The notes below the pieces were generated by a model. It ran no database searches. It was not told where the DNA came from and worked only from the letters and a program-made list of their open reading frames with translations. A DNA stretch of 64,000 bases from Catenulispora pinisilvae (lineage in GTDB: Bacteria > Actinomycetota > Actinomycetes > Streptomycetales > Catenulisporaceae), in assembly GCF_015356865.1 (NCBI RefSeq), contig NZ_JAAFZA010000002.1:90092-154091 (forward strand), given 5' to 3'. The translations under genes were made by a program, and so were the position numbers. Shown piece after piece: positions 24,970-34,210 of this stretch; position 1 is the stretch's first letter, and every line of letters begins with the position of its first letter.

Positions 24970-26723
24970 CCCCGGTCTCCCACTTCCTCCGATACGCCAT
25001 CGCCTTCCGTCAGTTCGCCGATCGGCAGGACCACCAGACGGCTCCCGTCCGACGCCGCTGCACGGCGTCCGTCCGGGGAGACGGCGAACGGATGTCTGGA
25101 CACTGAGGTGGCACGGCCCTCACGCACCAGCGAGTGCGAGCCGTCGGGATGCTCCAGGACCAGCAACCGCCCGCCCTCGGCGACATCCACCGGTCGCGCT
25201 CCGGGCACCGTGCGGAAGCCCACCCGTACCGCCAACTCGGTGTCGAAACACACGAACCGCCCCTCGGCGTCGACGATGGCCGTCAGGTCCGAACCCGGCA
25301 GGACCCCGGCGATTCCGGTCACCGGCTGCTTGACCCGCAGAAGCTGGTCCTTGGCCAGGTCCAGCCGATAGACGAACTGTTCGCCGACGATCAGCCCGAA
25401 ACCGTTCACCAGCGCGGCCCCCAGCAGCACCGGCTCCAGGCGGCGCTCGGCCACGACCCGGCCGTCCATCACGTGGGCGAGGGTCCCGTCCAGACCGCCG
25501 ACCAGGAAGCGGCCACGGTCGGCGGTGAGCACCTGGACGCCGGACGGATGCTTGAGCACCGTCTGTGCCGCCTCGCCGCCGAGCGGCACCGACCACACCT
25601 CGCCGGCCCAGGTGCCGACATACAGCGCGTCCCCGTCGAAGGCAAGCGCCCCCGGCACGCTGAAGCACGCACCGTCGTGCGCCGGGATGTCCCAGGTGCG
25701 GATCTCGCCGTCCGGCGAGGCCAGCAGGACCCGGCCCGCCCAGTCGGCGACGGCCAGCAGGCGCCGTCCCCGCGCCCACAGCCGCGGCCGCCCCTTGAGC
25801 TCGGCAGAACCCGCGCTCTGGTATCGATCGGTGTAGACGGTCAGGGTGCTGTCATCCAGGACGGCCAGGGCACGGCCGTCGGGGAAGAAGACCGGGCGCC
25901 CGCGGGCCACGAGCACTCCGGGGCCCTGCGCGCCGACCGGCGGGCGCACCTCGATGGAGCGGACCGGGAAAGACTCGCTCACCGCGCGCTCGCAGCCCGC
26001 GGCGGTCGCGACGAGCCGGACCTCGTCGGTCGCCGTATGCAGCACGAGGTCGTCGAAGACGGCTTCACCCCGGTCGGCGTCGACGGTGAGGGTGCCCGTC
26101 AACCCGGCAGTGTCAGGCTCCGCCGACAGCGTGACGGAGACACCGGCCGCCGCCTCGCGCAAGCCGTCGGTCAGCGACAGGCTGACGCGTACCGGCTCCA
26201 GCGTCCGGCCCGCGACCGCCTCGGGTGCCGGACCCGGCCAGCCCAGGATCCGGCGGATGGCCGCCGTGCGGAGCTTGGTGGCCTCGCGCAGCACGTCGAA
26301 CCAGTCCGGCTGGGTCGTGGCGATCCAGTTGATCCCGTGCACGACGAACGGGACCTTCTCGACCGCCCCCGAGTGGATGAGCACCGGGATGAGCTCGGTG
26401 TCGGGCTGCACGACGCTGAGCCGGTAGGCCTCGTGCAGCTCCCATTCGCAGACGGATTTCTCGAAGTACGTCGGCGAATACAAGGGGACGATGTACCGCG
26501 AATGACGCAGCGCTTCCTCCAGGTAGCTCTGCCAGTCCACTCCCGCGGGGGTGCCGGACCGTGAGACGTCCAGGTACACCCGCGGTGTCGAGCCGTCTTC
26601 CTTGACGTACTTCAGGAGCGCGTCCTGCAGGCCCTTGGCCTCCTTGAAATCCTCGCGTGCATAGCTGATGAATACGTCCCACTGGTCGGCCGGCTGGGGT
26701 GCGGCCTCAGCGCCCGCGGTCAT
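24966..26723 (-). CDS. TIR domain fused to a beta-sandwich and a beta-propeller
   Basis: The 585-residue protein starts with a TIR domain (~14-150) showing WDVFISYAREDF, then RHSRYIVPLYSPTYF and SVCEWELHEAY. Glu95 of the CxxEL motif matches the catalytic glutamate of bacterial NADase TIRs. Residues ~175-260 form an Ig-like beta-sandwich with VSVTLSAEPDTAGLTGTLTV. Residues ~265-570 are a WD40/NHL-like propeller with repeated strands such as LYVGTWAGEVWSVPLGG and FLVGGLDGTLAHVMDGR. Known bacterial TIR effectors destroy NAD+ when oligomerised, and the propeller would be the sensor or docking part. The gene overlaps both neighbours by four bases (ATGA), so it is part of the operon. Confidence 0.88.
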   Translation of the reverse strand: MTAGAEAAPQPADQWDVFISYAREDFKEAKGLQDALLKYVKEDGSTPRVYLDVSRSGTPAGVDWQSYLEEALRHSRYIVPLYSPTYFEKSVCEWELHEAYRLSVVQPDTELIPVLIHSGAVEKVPFVVHGINWIATTQPDWFDVLREATKLRTAAIRRILGWPGPAPEAVAGRTLEPVRVSLSLTDGLREAAAGVSVTLSAEPDTAGLTGTLTVDADRGEAVFDDLVLHTATDEVRLVATAAGCERAVSESFPVRSIEVRPPVGAQGPGVLVARGRPVFFPDGRALAVLDDSTLTVYTDRYQSAGSAELKGRPRLWARGRRLLAVADWAGRVLLASPDGEIRTWDIPAHDGACFSVPGALAFDGDALYVGTWAGEVWSVPLGGEAAQTVLKHPSGVQVLTADRGRFLVGGLDGTLAHVMDGRVVAERRLEPVLLGAALVNGFGLIVGEQFVYRLDLAKDQLLRVKQPVTGIAGVLPGSDLTAIVDAEGRFVCFDTELAVRVGFRTVPGARPVDVAEGGRLLVLEHPDGSHSLVREGRATSVSRHPFAVSPDGRRAAASDGSRLVVLPIGELTEGDGVSEEVGDRG

Positions 26724-28627
26724 GGCCAGAGCCTTTCGATCGTCGCGATGAGTTGATCGAGAGATTGGCGGTCCCGGGAGTCCAGACCTCGCCCGGCAGC
26801 GTTGCGCAGCCGGACCGCCTCCTGGCCGATTGGCTTGGCGAGGGCGGCCACCGCCTGGAAAAGCCGCGCGTCCGGCGACCCGGAGGTGAGCGGGGCCATC
26901 AGCGTGTTGAACCGCCGCACGAGCTCGGAGACCTCAATGGTGGTGCGCGCGGTCCCGGCTTCGGCACGGCGCGCCTCGACCCGGTCGGCGAGCTCATCCA
27001 ACGGGTGCGCCCGATCTTGCTTGCCGCTGCCGCCGGTGCTGCCCGTCCCGGTGCGGGCCGCCCGGATCCGCACGCCGAGCGCGTCCAGGGCAGTCGCGAG
27101 CTGATTGGCGTCCCGGACGGTCTTCAGACCGCCGACGACCGGGGTCATGATGCGCTCGTACTCGTCGAAGAACGCGCTCACCACTTCGGCCTTGTCCAGC
27201 TCGGAGATCCAGTTCCCGGTCGCCGTGCCGAGATGTTCGACGGCCTTCTTGCCCTCCGCCGTGCGAACGGCCTTTCGCAGGGCCGGAATCTGTGCCTGGA
27301 CGGCGACGAGCCGACTGCGCAGCCGGGGCAGCTGCCGCGCGGAGGGCTTGTCGTTCAGCGCGTCCAGGACCGCGACGAACTCCTCGACCACGGGGTTGAT
27401 GACGATGGACTCCTGCCAGGCGTGGATCGCCTCCAGCAGATCGCGGGCCTGAGCGATCGTGGGATCCCGCATCGCGACCCGGGCGCAGGCCTCCGCTTGT
27501 TCCGGTCGGCGGCCGTTTTCGTAGAGCAAGATCGCATATACGAAATTCAGCCACCTGAACCCGGGTACCGCCGTCATCAGGGCGGCCAGCAATTGCTCGG
27601 CTCGTTCCAGGCCGCCACGGTCCATGAGCGCCAGCGCACGCGAGACGTCGTTTTCGGCGATCAGCGAGTAGAGGTCGTCGGCACGGTCGTCCGGCAACAA
27701 CGGCGCGGGCGGCACCGGCGGGTTCCGGTGCTGGATCAGCAGCACCAGATAGCGCTCGAAGTCCTGGATGGGGCCGGACTCCCGCCAGCGCGGCTCGATC
27801 CCGTCCAGCAGGGCCAGGGCGAGCTGCGGGTTCCGGGACTTGAACGCCCGGGCGGCCGGTTCGGCCATCGGCCGCAGGAGGATCAGCTGGAGCTGACGGG
27901 CCAGGTCCTCGATCCTCTGACGTTCGCTGTCCGCCTCCAGAACGCCGCGCTCGGCCGCGTCGAGGGCCTGGTCGAGCTCGCCGAGGCGGGCGTGGCCCGC
28001 CGCCAGCAGATAGTTGAGCTTGCCGTCCTCGGGAACGAGTTCGAGGAAGTCGGCGGCCCGGGCCAGCGCGCCCCGAGGGTCGCTCTCGGCGGTGTCGGCG
28101 TAGGCCTTGTACTCCCCCGGCGTCAGCCGGCGGCGCAATTCCCGACGCAGGGTGCTGATCCGCTCGCCGAGTTCCTTCGGTGTCACCTCGTCGCGCAGCG
28201 GACGCAGGATCCGCAACGCCTGCTCGTACTGTGGTTCCGCGATGTGCGTGAGGCAGTATGCACGCAGGAAGCGGGCTTCCTGATGCGAGGCGAAACGCCC
28301 CAGGTACTCCTCCAGCAGGGCCAGCGCGATCTCGAAGTGGCCGGCAGCGATGTCCGCACGGGCGTCCTCGATCAGATCCTCGCCGTCCGCGCCGATCGTC
28401 AGTGACGAGGGCTTGCTGAGCGCGTCCGCGGCCAGGGCGACCAGGTACCCGCCGTCCGGAAGGCCCTCCTGCTCGATGGTGTTCGTGGCCAGATCCGCCA
28501 GGATCCGGTCGTGGTCGAAAGTATCGGCTCCGCGCCCGAGCCCGGTCAGCTCGAAGGGGGGCTTGTGCAGGCCCTGGACCGGATCACGTTTGCGCAGGCC
28601 GCCGGCCGGACGGTCGTTCGGTGTCAT
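26720..28627 (-). CDS. helical TPR-like repeat protein
   Basis: The 635-residue soluble protein is almost wholly alpha-helical. Recurrent units such as HFEIALALLEEYLGRFASHQ, RAYCLTHIAEPQYEQALRIL and LGELDQALDAAERGVLEA fit degenerate TPRs. The C-terminal third has longer helices (FFDEYERIMTPVVGGLKTV). There is a basic, flexible N-terminus and no membrane segment. It overlaps the TIR gene by ATGA and lies 55 bases behind the small 138-residue gene. It is probably a second scaffold in the operon. No family more exact than TPR-like can be assigned. Confidence 0.72.
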   Translation of the reverse strand: MTPNDRPAGGLRKRDPVQGLHKPPFELTGLGRGADTFDHDRILADLATNTIEQEGLPDGGYLVALAADALSKPSSLTIGADGEDLIEDARADIAAGHFEIALALLEEYLGRFASHQEARFLRAYCLTHIAEPQYEQALRILRPLRDEVTPKELGERISTLRRELRRRLTPGEYKAYADTAESDPRGALARAADFLELVPEDGKLNYLLAAGHARLGELDQALDAAERGVLEADSERQRIEDLARQLQLILLRPMAEPAARAFKSRNPQLALALLDGIEPRWRESGPIQDFERYLVLLIQHRNPPVPPAPLLPDDRADDLYSLIAENDVSRALALMDRGGLERAEQLLAALMTAVPGFRWLNFVYAILLYENGRRPEQAEACARVAMRDPTIAQARDLLEAIHAWQESIVINPVVEEFVAVLDALNDKPSARQLPRLRSRLVAVQAQIPALRKAVRTAEGKKAVEHLGTATGNWISELDKAEVVSAFFDEYERIMTPVVGGLKTVRDANQLATALDALGVRIRAARTGTGSTGGSGKQDRAHPLDELADRVEARRAEAGTARTTIEVSELVRRFNTLMAPLTSGSPDARLFQAVAALAKPIGQEAVRLRNAAGRGLDSRDRQSLDQLIATIERLWP

Positions 28628-28682
28628 GGCGCCTCCTTCTGGACTCTATGGCGGGGTACGGGCAGCCGCGGACGGCGGCGGA

Positions 28683-29099
28683 TCAGCCGAGCAGCGCACC
28701 GGGGTCCGGAACGCTGCCGAGCGCGTGCTCGGCCACCTGCCGGCACAGCAGGTACTCGGACTCCTGGCTCACGCGCAGCATCAGCAGCAGCACCTTGCCG
28801 ATCGAGGCCTCCTCGAACAGCCGGTCATCGTCGGAACCCGCGTGGTGCTCGACCTTCGGCAGCGTGGCCAGCACGGCCGGGAGGTCGACCGTCGGCATCC
28901 GGCCGGACAGCAGGTCGGCGAAGTCGACCTGGGGCAGGCGGCGGGCCAGCCAGTGGCCGACCCGGATCAGCAGCCGGGCCAGAGCGGCCAGTCTCTCGGC
29001 CAGCCGGGCCGTGCGCGACGGCACGGGCGTCGGCGCGACGGGCCGCGGGGTGGCCGGCAGCGGGGTGGCCGGCTGCGGGTCAGACGTGTTCTGGGACAT
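28683..29099 (-). CDS. small Pro-rich, helical protein of the operon
   Basis: The 138-residue protein has an N-terminal Pro/Thr-rich tail (PQPATPLPATPRPVAPTPV) and an amphipathic segment ARLAERLAALARLLIRVGHW that could lie on a membrane. A helical C-terminus follows with GKVLLLMLRVSQESEYLLC. It starts 20 bases inside the end of the preceding gene, so translation is coupled. The function is unknown. Its size and placement between two TPR proteins suggest an adaptor. Confidence 0.6.
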   Translation of the reverse strand: MSQNTSDPQPATPLPATPRPVAPTPVPSRTARLAERLAALARLLIRVGHWLARRLPQVDFADLLSGRMPTVDLPAVLATLPKVEHHAGSDDDRLFEEASIGKVLLLMLRVSQESEYLLCRQVAEHALGSVPDPGALLG

Positions 29100-30702
29100 C
29101 GCTCTCCTCGGGCAATAGAGTCTGCGCGGTGATGATGATGAGCTTCAGCTCCGCCTGTTGCATCACGCCGGCCCCATCGGCGGCCACGTTCGCGGCCTTG
29201 TCGAGTTCGGCGAGCAGGTCGCGCAGCACACCGCGGGCCGGAGCATCGTCCGGCATGTCCCGCACCCGCGGGTAGACGATCAGCTCGATCCGGCGGCGTA
29301 GCACTTCGGCCCGATGTCGCTGGTCCTCCGCCGCGGACGGCTGCAACGGCTGCGCGCCGTCGGACTCCACCGGCGTGCCGAAGCGGGCGAACCTCTCCTT
29401 CAACGCCCGCAGCTTGGCCAGGTCCTGCTCAGACCGGCCGGAATCGTCGAGGAATTCGCTGATCAGGGCGAGGTAGCGGGACATCGCATCGCCCTCGCCG
29501 CCGAGTTCCCGTTCGCGGCGAACGAGTTCGAGCACTTCCGGGGGCCACACGTTCTTGGCCGCGGCATCGTCGCGTTCGAGCACGTCCAGAGCCCGGTCGC
29601 GCTCCGGCTGGCTCAGCGCGAAGTAGTAGCGGATCAGCCCTTCGACGAGGTTCGGCGCGCCGAGTTTGGGATCGGCCTCGCGTCCGGCCTGCGCGCGCCG
29701 TTCCAGCTCGGCGAAGTCCACAGGCGACGGCGCACCGGACAGTGGCTCTCGGCCCAGCCATTCGCGCAGCAACGCCACCAAGCGGAGCACGGCGATGCCG
29801 GAGCTCAGGTCGACTGCCGATTCGTCCGCGGCAGCGGCGTCTTCTGCCGTCTCGTCGCTGTCCGGATCGTCCTTCTGCGCTCCGTCCGCTGCGGAACCGT
29901 CCCCGGCCGGCTGTGCCGGGACCTGCTCGGCCAGCTCGCCGAGCCGGTCGCCCAGTTCGCGCGGATCACCGTTGCCCCAGGCGCAGACCGCCAGGCCGAG
30001 CTCAGCTTCCAGCGTCGGCAGCCCCTGCCGCGCGGCGCGGTCACGGGCGTCGGTGAAGTGGTCACGGGCGTCGCCCAGCTGCCCGTCGAAGACGTCCCGA
30101 ATACCGCGCGCCAGCTGCAGGTCACCCAACTGCTGCGGGACCAGCTCGGTCAGTTCACCGAGTTTGCGGACCTGATCGAAGTGCCGCACGGCGCCGTCGG
30201 CTTCCCGGCGCCGCCAGTGGTCGACGGCCAGCCGGAAGTGGGAGATGGCGGCGATGCGGCGGCTATCCGGATGGAGTTCCAGCAGATCGGTGTTGTCCGC
30301 ACAGAGTTCGACGACTCGTTCGTGGTTCTCCATCCGCGCCTGGAGCCACAGCTCGAGGACCGCGGTGTCCCCAGTGCGGCCCTCGGCATCGAGGTGCTCT
30401 TCGAGCATCGCCGCGGCAGCGGCGTAGCGGTCCGGTTCGTACGCGCCCTGTTTCGCCCGCACGCAGATCCTGGCCAGCCGGATGTGGGAAAGCGCCTGGC
30501 CCCGCGGTCCGGCGTTGACTGCCTCGACCAGCTGCCGCTCGGCCTTGTCGAGTTCTTCTCCGGTGTCGCCGGCGAGCAGAGCCAGTGCCTGTTCATATGG
30601 CCCGCCCCAGCGGCGCGGCACCTCGACGAGGAAGTAGCCGACAGCCGCCGCGGCCCCGAGAAACAGCAGCAGGAGCGGGACCACCGCCAAAATGATCGTC
30701 AC
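29080..30702 (-). CDS. membrane-anchored TPR protein
   Basis: The 540-residue protein begins with one membrane helix (residues 2-26, IILAVVPLLLLFLGAAAAVG). The short N-terminus has no clear orientation signal, although the following PRRW is basic, so the body is likely cytoplasmic. The body is helical and TPR-like, with KAERQLVEAVNAGPRGQALS, ISHFRLAVDHWRRREADGAV and GQLGDARDHFTDARDRAA. It carries an acidic loop around 275-305 (DDPDSDETAEDAAAADE). It would tether the complex to the membrane. The gene overlaps the pseudokinase-like gene by four bases (ATGA) and the small gene by 20. Confidence 0.72.
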   Translation of the reverse strand: MTIILAVVPLLLLFLGAAAAVGYFLVEVPRRWGGPYEQALALLAGDTGEELDKAERQLVEAVNAGPRGQALSHIRLARICVRAKQGAYEPDRYAAAAAMLEEHLDAEGRTGDTAVLELWLQARMENHERVVELCADNTDLLELHPDSRRIAAISHFRLAVDHWRRREADGAVRHFDQVRKLGELTELVPQQLGDLQLARGIRDVFDGQLGDARDHFTDARDRAARQGLPTLEAELGLAVCAWGNGDPRELGDRLGELAEQVPAQPAGDGSAADGAQKDDPDSDETAEDAAAADESAVDLSSGIAVLRLVALLREWLGREPLSGAPSPVDFAELERRAQAGREADPKLGAPNLVEGLIRYYFALSQPERDRALDVLERDDAAAKNVWPPEVLELVRRERELGGEGDAMSRYLALISEFLDDSGRSEQDLAKLRALKERFARFGTPVESDGAQPLQPSAAEDQRHRAEVLRRRIELIVYPRVRDMPDDAPARGVLRDLLAELDKAANVAADGAGVMQQAELKLIIITAQTLLPEESDVPEHV

Positions 30703-32243
30703 GAGCCGTACCTCCGGTTACGCGCGGCCAGCAGCCTCGGGTCAAGCTGGGCCAGCCGCAAGCCATATCGGTGGATCCGCGACGGAGGCATCGTCTGGTT
30801 CTGCCTGACCCAGCTCAAGCCGGCCCGGGTCTGGTCCCGCATCTGTTCGGCGGTGTCCAGCAGGTTGTCCGCCTGCGGCGAGTCAGGCCGGCGCCGCAAC
30901 GCGAGCAGCAGGAAGGATTCGACGTAGTCGAGCATCAGGTCGAACTGCCACCACATCAGCTTGTCGCCCTCGTGCAGCCATCGGTGGACGAAGGTGTTGG
31001 CCTCCTCCAGGTGGCCCTGGCCGATCAGGCAGCGCGCCATAGCGTGGGCTCTCTCGCGCTGCTGCTCCGGCGGGAGACTGTCGAACGCCGCGCGGGCGGT
31101 CGTTTCGAGCCGCGCGGCGAATGCCGGCTTGAACAGCGCGACCAGCAGATCCATGCCCTCTGGGAACAGCCCACTGATGATCGAGAGCTGTTCCACGGCC
31201 GCCTCGGACCGTTTCGGCGCGGTCTGAACCGCGCGTTCGAGCAACGACAGCGCGGCGAACGGCTCGCGCAGATCCCGGCGAGCAATCTCCGCGGCCAGCA
31301 GCAGTAGCTGGTAGCTGGGCCGGTCAACGAGAGCCGCGTGCGCCAGCGCGACGGCGTGGCGCGGCTCGCCCGCGTCCCGAACAGAGCGCACCGCCGCCAT
31401 CGGATCCATCGCCTGCCAGGCCGTGTCCAGGGCCGCGGCCAGCGCCGCCGGGTCGACGCCGCCGGCCACCGCCTCGGGCACCCGGCCGGTGAGCACCCGC
31501 AGGCGTTCGCGCACCGCCTGGACCTGGTCCACCCGCCGCATCCACGAGGGCAGCCGGCCGTCCCGGTGCTGATCAGCGAAGGCGGACGCGCACGCGGCGC
31601 GGTGCATCAGGGCTGTGGCCGTACCGGCCGGCAGCGTCTCGAAACAGCTTCGGGCCGCCACCGCGAGCGCATAAAGGCCCGGTGTGCGGACGTCGGCGAC
31701 GCCGCGTGCCGCTTCGGGCGTCAGGTAGGCCACACGTTCGGGCTCTGCGAAGACCTCCCGCAGCGATGGCGGGCCCCAGCCCGGCAGCGGAAGCAGCAGC
31801 GGCCGGCGCCCGTCGAGCACCACCTCGCCGGGCAGCACGGTCAGGCCGGGGTCGATCGCCTCGCACCAGCCGGGCAGCGCGCGCAGCACGTCGGCCACTC
31901 GCGACACCCGCTCGGCCACCGGGTCCTCGGCGATGACCTCGGCGAGGCTGCGCGCGGCGGCGCTCTCGTAGGACACGACCTGGAACCACTGCCCGGCCAG
32001 CTCCTGCTGGTCCTCCTGCTGGTCGTCTGACAGCACGGGCACCAGGTCGGGTTGGCGCGGCCGGCTCTGCCACGCCGACAGTCCGTCCCGCTGTTCGGCG
32101 TTGAGCTCCGAGGCCGGGATCAGCCGGTACCAGCGGCGGCGCGCAGGGGCCCGGTACAGCAGGCCCCACCAGCCGACGCCGACGTATTCGGCGTCCAGCT
32201 GTTCGGCGATGCGCTGTTTGCGCTCATCGAGGACCGGAGTCAT
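30699..32243 (-). CDS. putative pseudokinase fused to TPR-like helices
   Basis: The 514-residue protein has a ~230-residue N-terminal domain that follows the order of a Ser/Thr kinase with its motifs eroded. There is a G-loop-like EYVGVGWWGLLYRAPA, then VLPGEVVLDGRRPLLLPLPG where the catalytic loop and DFG should be, then ERVAYLTPEAARG replacing the APE motif and TPGLYALAVAARSCFETL replacing DVYALG. The catalytic Asp and the DFG Asp are absent, so activity is unlikely. The rest is helical TPR-like (~260-470). Pseudokinases serve as sensors or allosteric scaffolds. The assignment rests on motif order only. It overlaps the Hsp70 gene by 20 bases. Confidence 0.6.
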   Translation of the reverse strand: MTPVLDERKQRIAEQLDAEYVGVGWWGLLYRAPARRRWYRLIPASELNAEQRDGLSAWQSRPRQPDLVPVLSDDQQEDQQELAGQWFQVVSYESAAARSLAEVIAEDPVAERVSRVADVLRALPGWCEAIDPGLTVLPGEVVLDGRRPLLLPLPGWGPPSLREVFAEPERVAYLTPEAARGVADVRTPGLYALAVAARSCFETLPAGTATALMHRAACASAFADQHRDGRLPSWMRRVDQVQAVRERLRVLTGRVPEAVAGGVDPAALAAALDTAWQAMDPMAAVRSVRDAGEPRHAVALAHAALVDRPSYQLLLLAAEIARRDLREPFAALSLLERAVQTAPKRSEAAVEQLSIISGLFPEGMDLLVALFKPAFAARLETTARAAFDSLPPEQQRERAHAMARCLIGQGHLEEANTFVHRWLHEGDKLMWWQFDLMLDYVESFLLLALRRRPDSPQADNLLDTAEQMRDQTRAGLSWVRQNQTMPPSRIHRYGLRLAQLDPRLLAARNRRYGS

Positions 32244-34191
32244 CTGCGTCCTCGAGTCGGTCGGCGAGCTGGTTCAGGCTGGCGGTGTCCGCGCCGGCGG
32301 CCACGGCCGTCAGGAAGTCGGCCAGGGCCTGGCCGAGGACGGCGGTGGCGCGGCCGTCCTGCACCGAGCGCAACACTCGTTGCACTGTGCGAAGGAACTC
32401 CACCGGGACGGTGGACAGGTCTGGCTCGGGCACGGAGACCGGTGCGGACGACGACGCGGCCGACGAGGCCGGTGCCGAGTCCGGATCCGGGGTCCAGGCC
32501 ACCGGCGCGGGAATGGCGAACTCCGGCGGGGCGGCGGCCGGTGCCGGAGCGGCCGGCGAAGGCCCCTCGGCGAACAGCTTCAGCAGCCCCAGGTGGCTCT
32601 GCTCCAGCTCGTCGACCTCGCCGATGGTCGTGCTCTGGTCGAAGGTCGCCTCGTACTCCTGGCCGGCGTTGACGTGACGCACCTGGACCCCGAGCAACCC
32701 GTTGACGTCGAGCATGAAGGTGATGTCGAAAGTGTGGTGGTTCGCGGGCTGGGGATCGATGTCATCGAGATGGATGTCGCCGATCAGCATGTCTTCGTAG
32801 ACATACTCGCTCTCGCCTTGGTAGATGGGGACTTTGATTTTCCCTGCTTTAGGGCCGTTCGTGTAGGACTTCGTCCTCCGAGCTGGGATCTTCGTGCCGC
32901 GCTCGATCAGCGGGTCGAAGATCCCGCCCTCGACGCCGACGCCGAGGGTGTGTTCGGTGATCAGCGTGATGGCGTAGTCCTGGTCCTCCCCGGAGGGCTC
33001 GGCGTTCGCCGAGGTCTTGATGTCGAAGGCCTCCGACGGCGCGAACCGGTGCGCCTGGATGGCGGCGCCGCGCGCGACCAGGGTGTCGGGGTTGGCGTCG
33101 GCACGCACGAACCCCGCGTCCTGCTCGAAGTAGTCCAGCAGCATCTGCCTGATCCTCGGGATCCGGGTCGAACCGCCGACCAGCAGCACCGCGTTGATGT
33201 CCGAGCGGTTCACGCCCTTCTTCTTCTGAGCGTCTTGCAGAGCCTCGCCGACCTGGTGCAGCGAGCGGTCCAGGAGCAGCTTGATCTCGTCCTCGAAGGT
33301 CGCGCGGTCCAGTTCCAGCACCGGCAGGTCGTCGCCGAGGTCGATGCTGGTCGTGGCCCGCAGGGACAGCTCGCGCTTGGCGGCCTCCGCCGCGGCCTTG
33401 ACCCGCAGCCGGTCGAAGCCGGCCGGCAGGTCGCCGCCGAGCTTGCGCACGATCCAGGAGACGATCTTGTCGTCGAAGTCGCCGCCGCCCAGCCGCTGGT
33501 CCCCGGCAGTCGCGATGACCTCGATCTCGGCGTCCCGGGTCTCGATGATCGACACGTCGAAGGTGCCCCCGCCGAGGTCGAAGACCAGATAGACCTGCTT
33601 CTCGGGGTCGGCCCGGTCCACACCGTAGGCGATGGCGGCGGCCGTGGGCTCCGGGATGAGCTGCCGCGGGTAGAGGCCGGCCAGCAGCGCCGCCTCCTCG
33701 GTCGCCCGCTTCTGCCCTTCCTTGAAGTACGCCGGCACCGTCACCACGGCGTCGTGGATCTCCCCGCCCAGTGTCTGCTCGGCGATCCGCTTGATCTTCA
33801 TCAGCACCAGGGCACTGATCTCCTGGGGGCGCAGCCACGAGCCGCCGAGACGGGCCTTGACCGGATCCTTCTTCTGAAAGATGCCGACCGCGCCGTACTT
33901 CTCCAGCAGCTCTTCGGTGAACAGCACCCCCATCTCCCGCTTGATCTCCACGATGGTGTCGACCGACGGACCGCCCGGGCCGGCGATGGCGTCCTTGGCA
34001 TCGTGGCCGATCATGAGCACGCCGGCGGCAGCGTCCAGTCGCACCACGGAGGGCATGGCGGCGGCGGCAGAGCCCACCCGCTCGGGGTCGGCGAGGATCT
34101 TCGAGCTGTAGTCGTCCTTGTCGTAAGCGGCGACGGCAGAATAGGTGGTGCCGAGGTCGATGCCGACCACTCTGTGCAGTTCTGTCTCCAT
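32224..34191 (-). CDS. Hsp70/DnaK-like chaperone
   Basis: From the ATG at 34191 (behind AAGGAC) the protein has about 655 residues. The nucleotide-binding domain carries VVGIDLGTTYSAVA, PEPTAAAIAYG, VYLVFDLGGGTFDVS and NAVLLVGGSTRIPRI, all ATPase motifs intact. The substrate-binding region is recognisable as TLGVGVEGGIFDPLIERG, followed by a beta domain. The C-terminal lid is replaced by a Pro/Ala-rich linker (PSPAAPAPAAAPPEF) and about 70 helical residues. A longer in-frame start at 34260 would run into the upstream gene. It is a specialised Hsp70, not the housekeeping DnaK operon, as no grpE or normal dnaJ is present. Its position between a J-like and a pseudokinase gene suggests dedicated service to the complex. 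Confidence 0.9.
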   Translation of the reverse strand: METELHRVVGIDLGTTYSAVAAYDKDDYSSKILADPERVGSAAAAMPSVVRLDAAAGVLMIGHDAKDAIAGPGGPSVDTIVEIKREMGVLFTEELLEKYGAVGIFQKKDPVKARLGGSWLRPQEISALVLMKIKRIAEQTLGGEIHDAVVTVPAYFKEGQKRATEEAALLAGLYPRQLIPEPTAAAIAYGVDRADPEKQVYLVFDLGGGTFDVSIIETRDAEIEVIATAGDQRLGGGDFDDKIVSWIVRKLGGDLPAGFDRLRVKAAAEAAKRELSLRATTSIDLGDDLPVLELDRATFEDEIKLLLDRSLHQVGEALQDAQKKKGVNRSDINAVLLVGGSTRIPRIRQMLLDYFEQDAGFVRADANPDTLVARGAAIQAHRFAPSEAFDIKTSANAEPSGEDQDYAITLITEHTLGVGVEGGIFDPLIERGTKIPARRTKSYTNGPKAGKIKVPIYQGESEYVYEDMLIGDIHLDDIDPQPANHHTFDITFMLDVNGLLGVQVRHVNAGQEYEATFDQSTTIGEVDELEQSHLGLLKLFAEGPSPAAPAPAAAPPEFAIPAPVAWTPDPDSAPASSAASSSAPVSVPEPDLSTVPVEFLRTVQRVLRSVQDGRATAVLGQALADFLTAVAAGADTASLNQLADRLEDADDSGPR

Positions 34192-34210
34192 GACGCGGTC
34201 CTTAGCAGGG

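Noticed and set aside
26699..28405. 568-codon plus-strand frame opposite the TPR gene
   Set aside because: Antisense shadow of a well-formed operon gene; no ribosome binding site and low-complexity composition.
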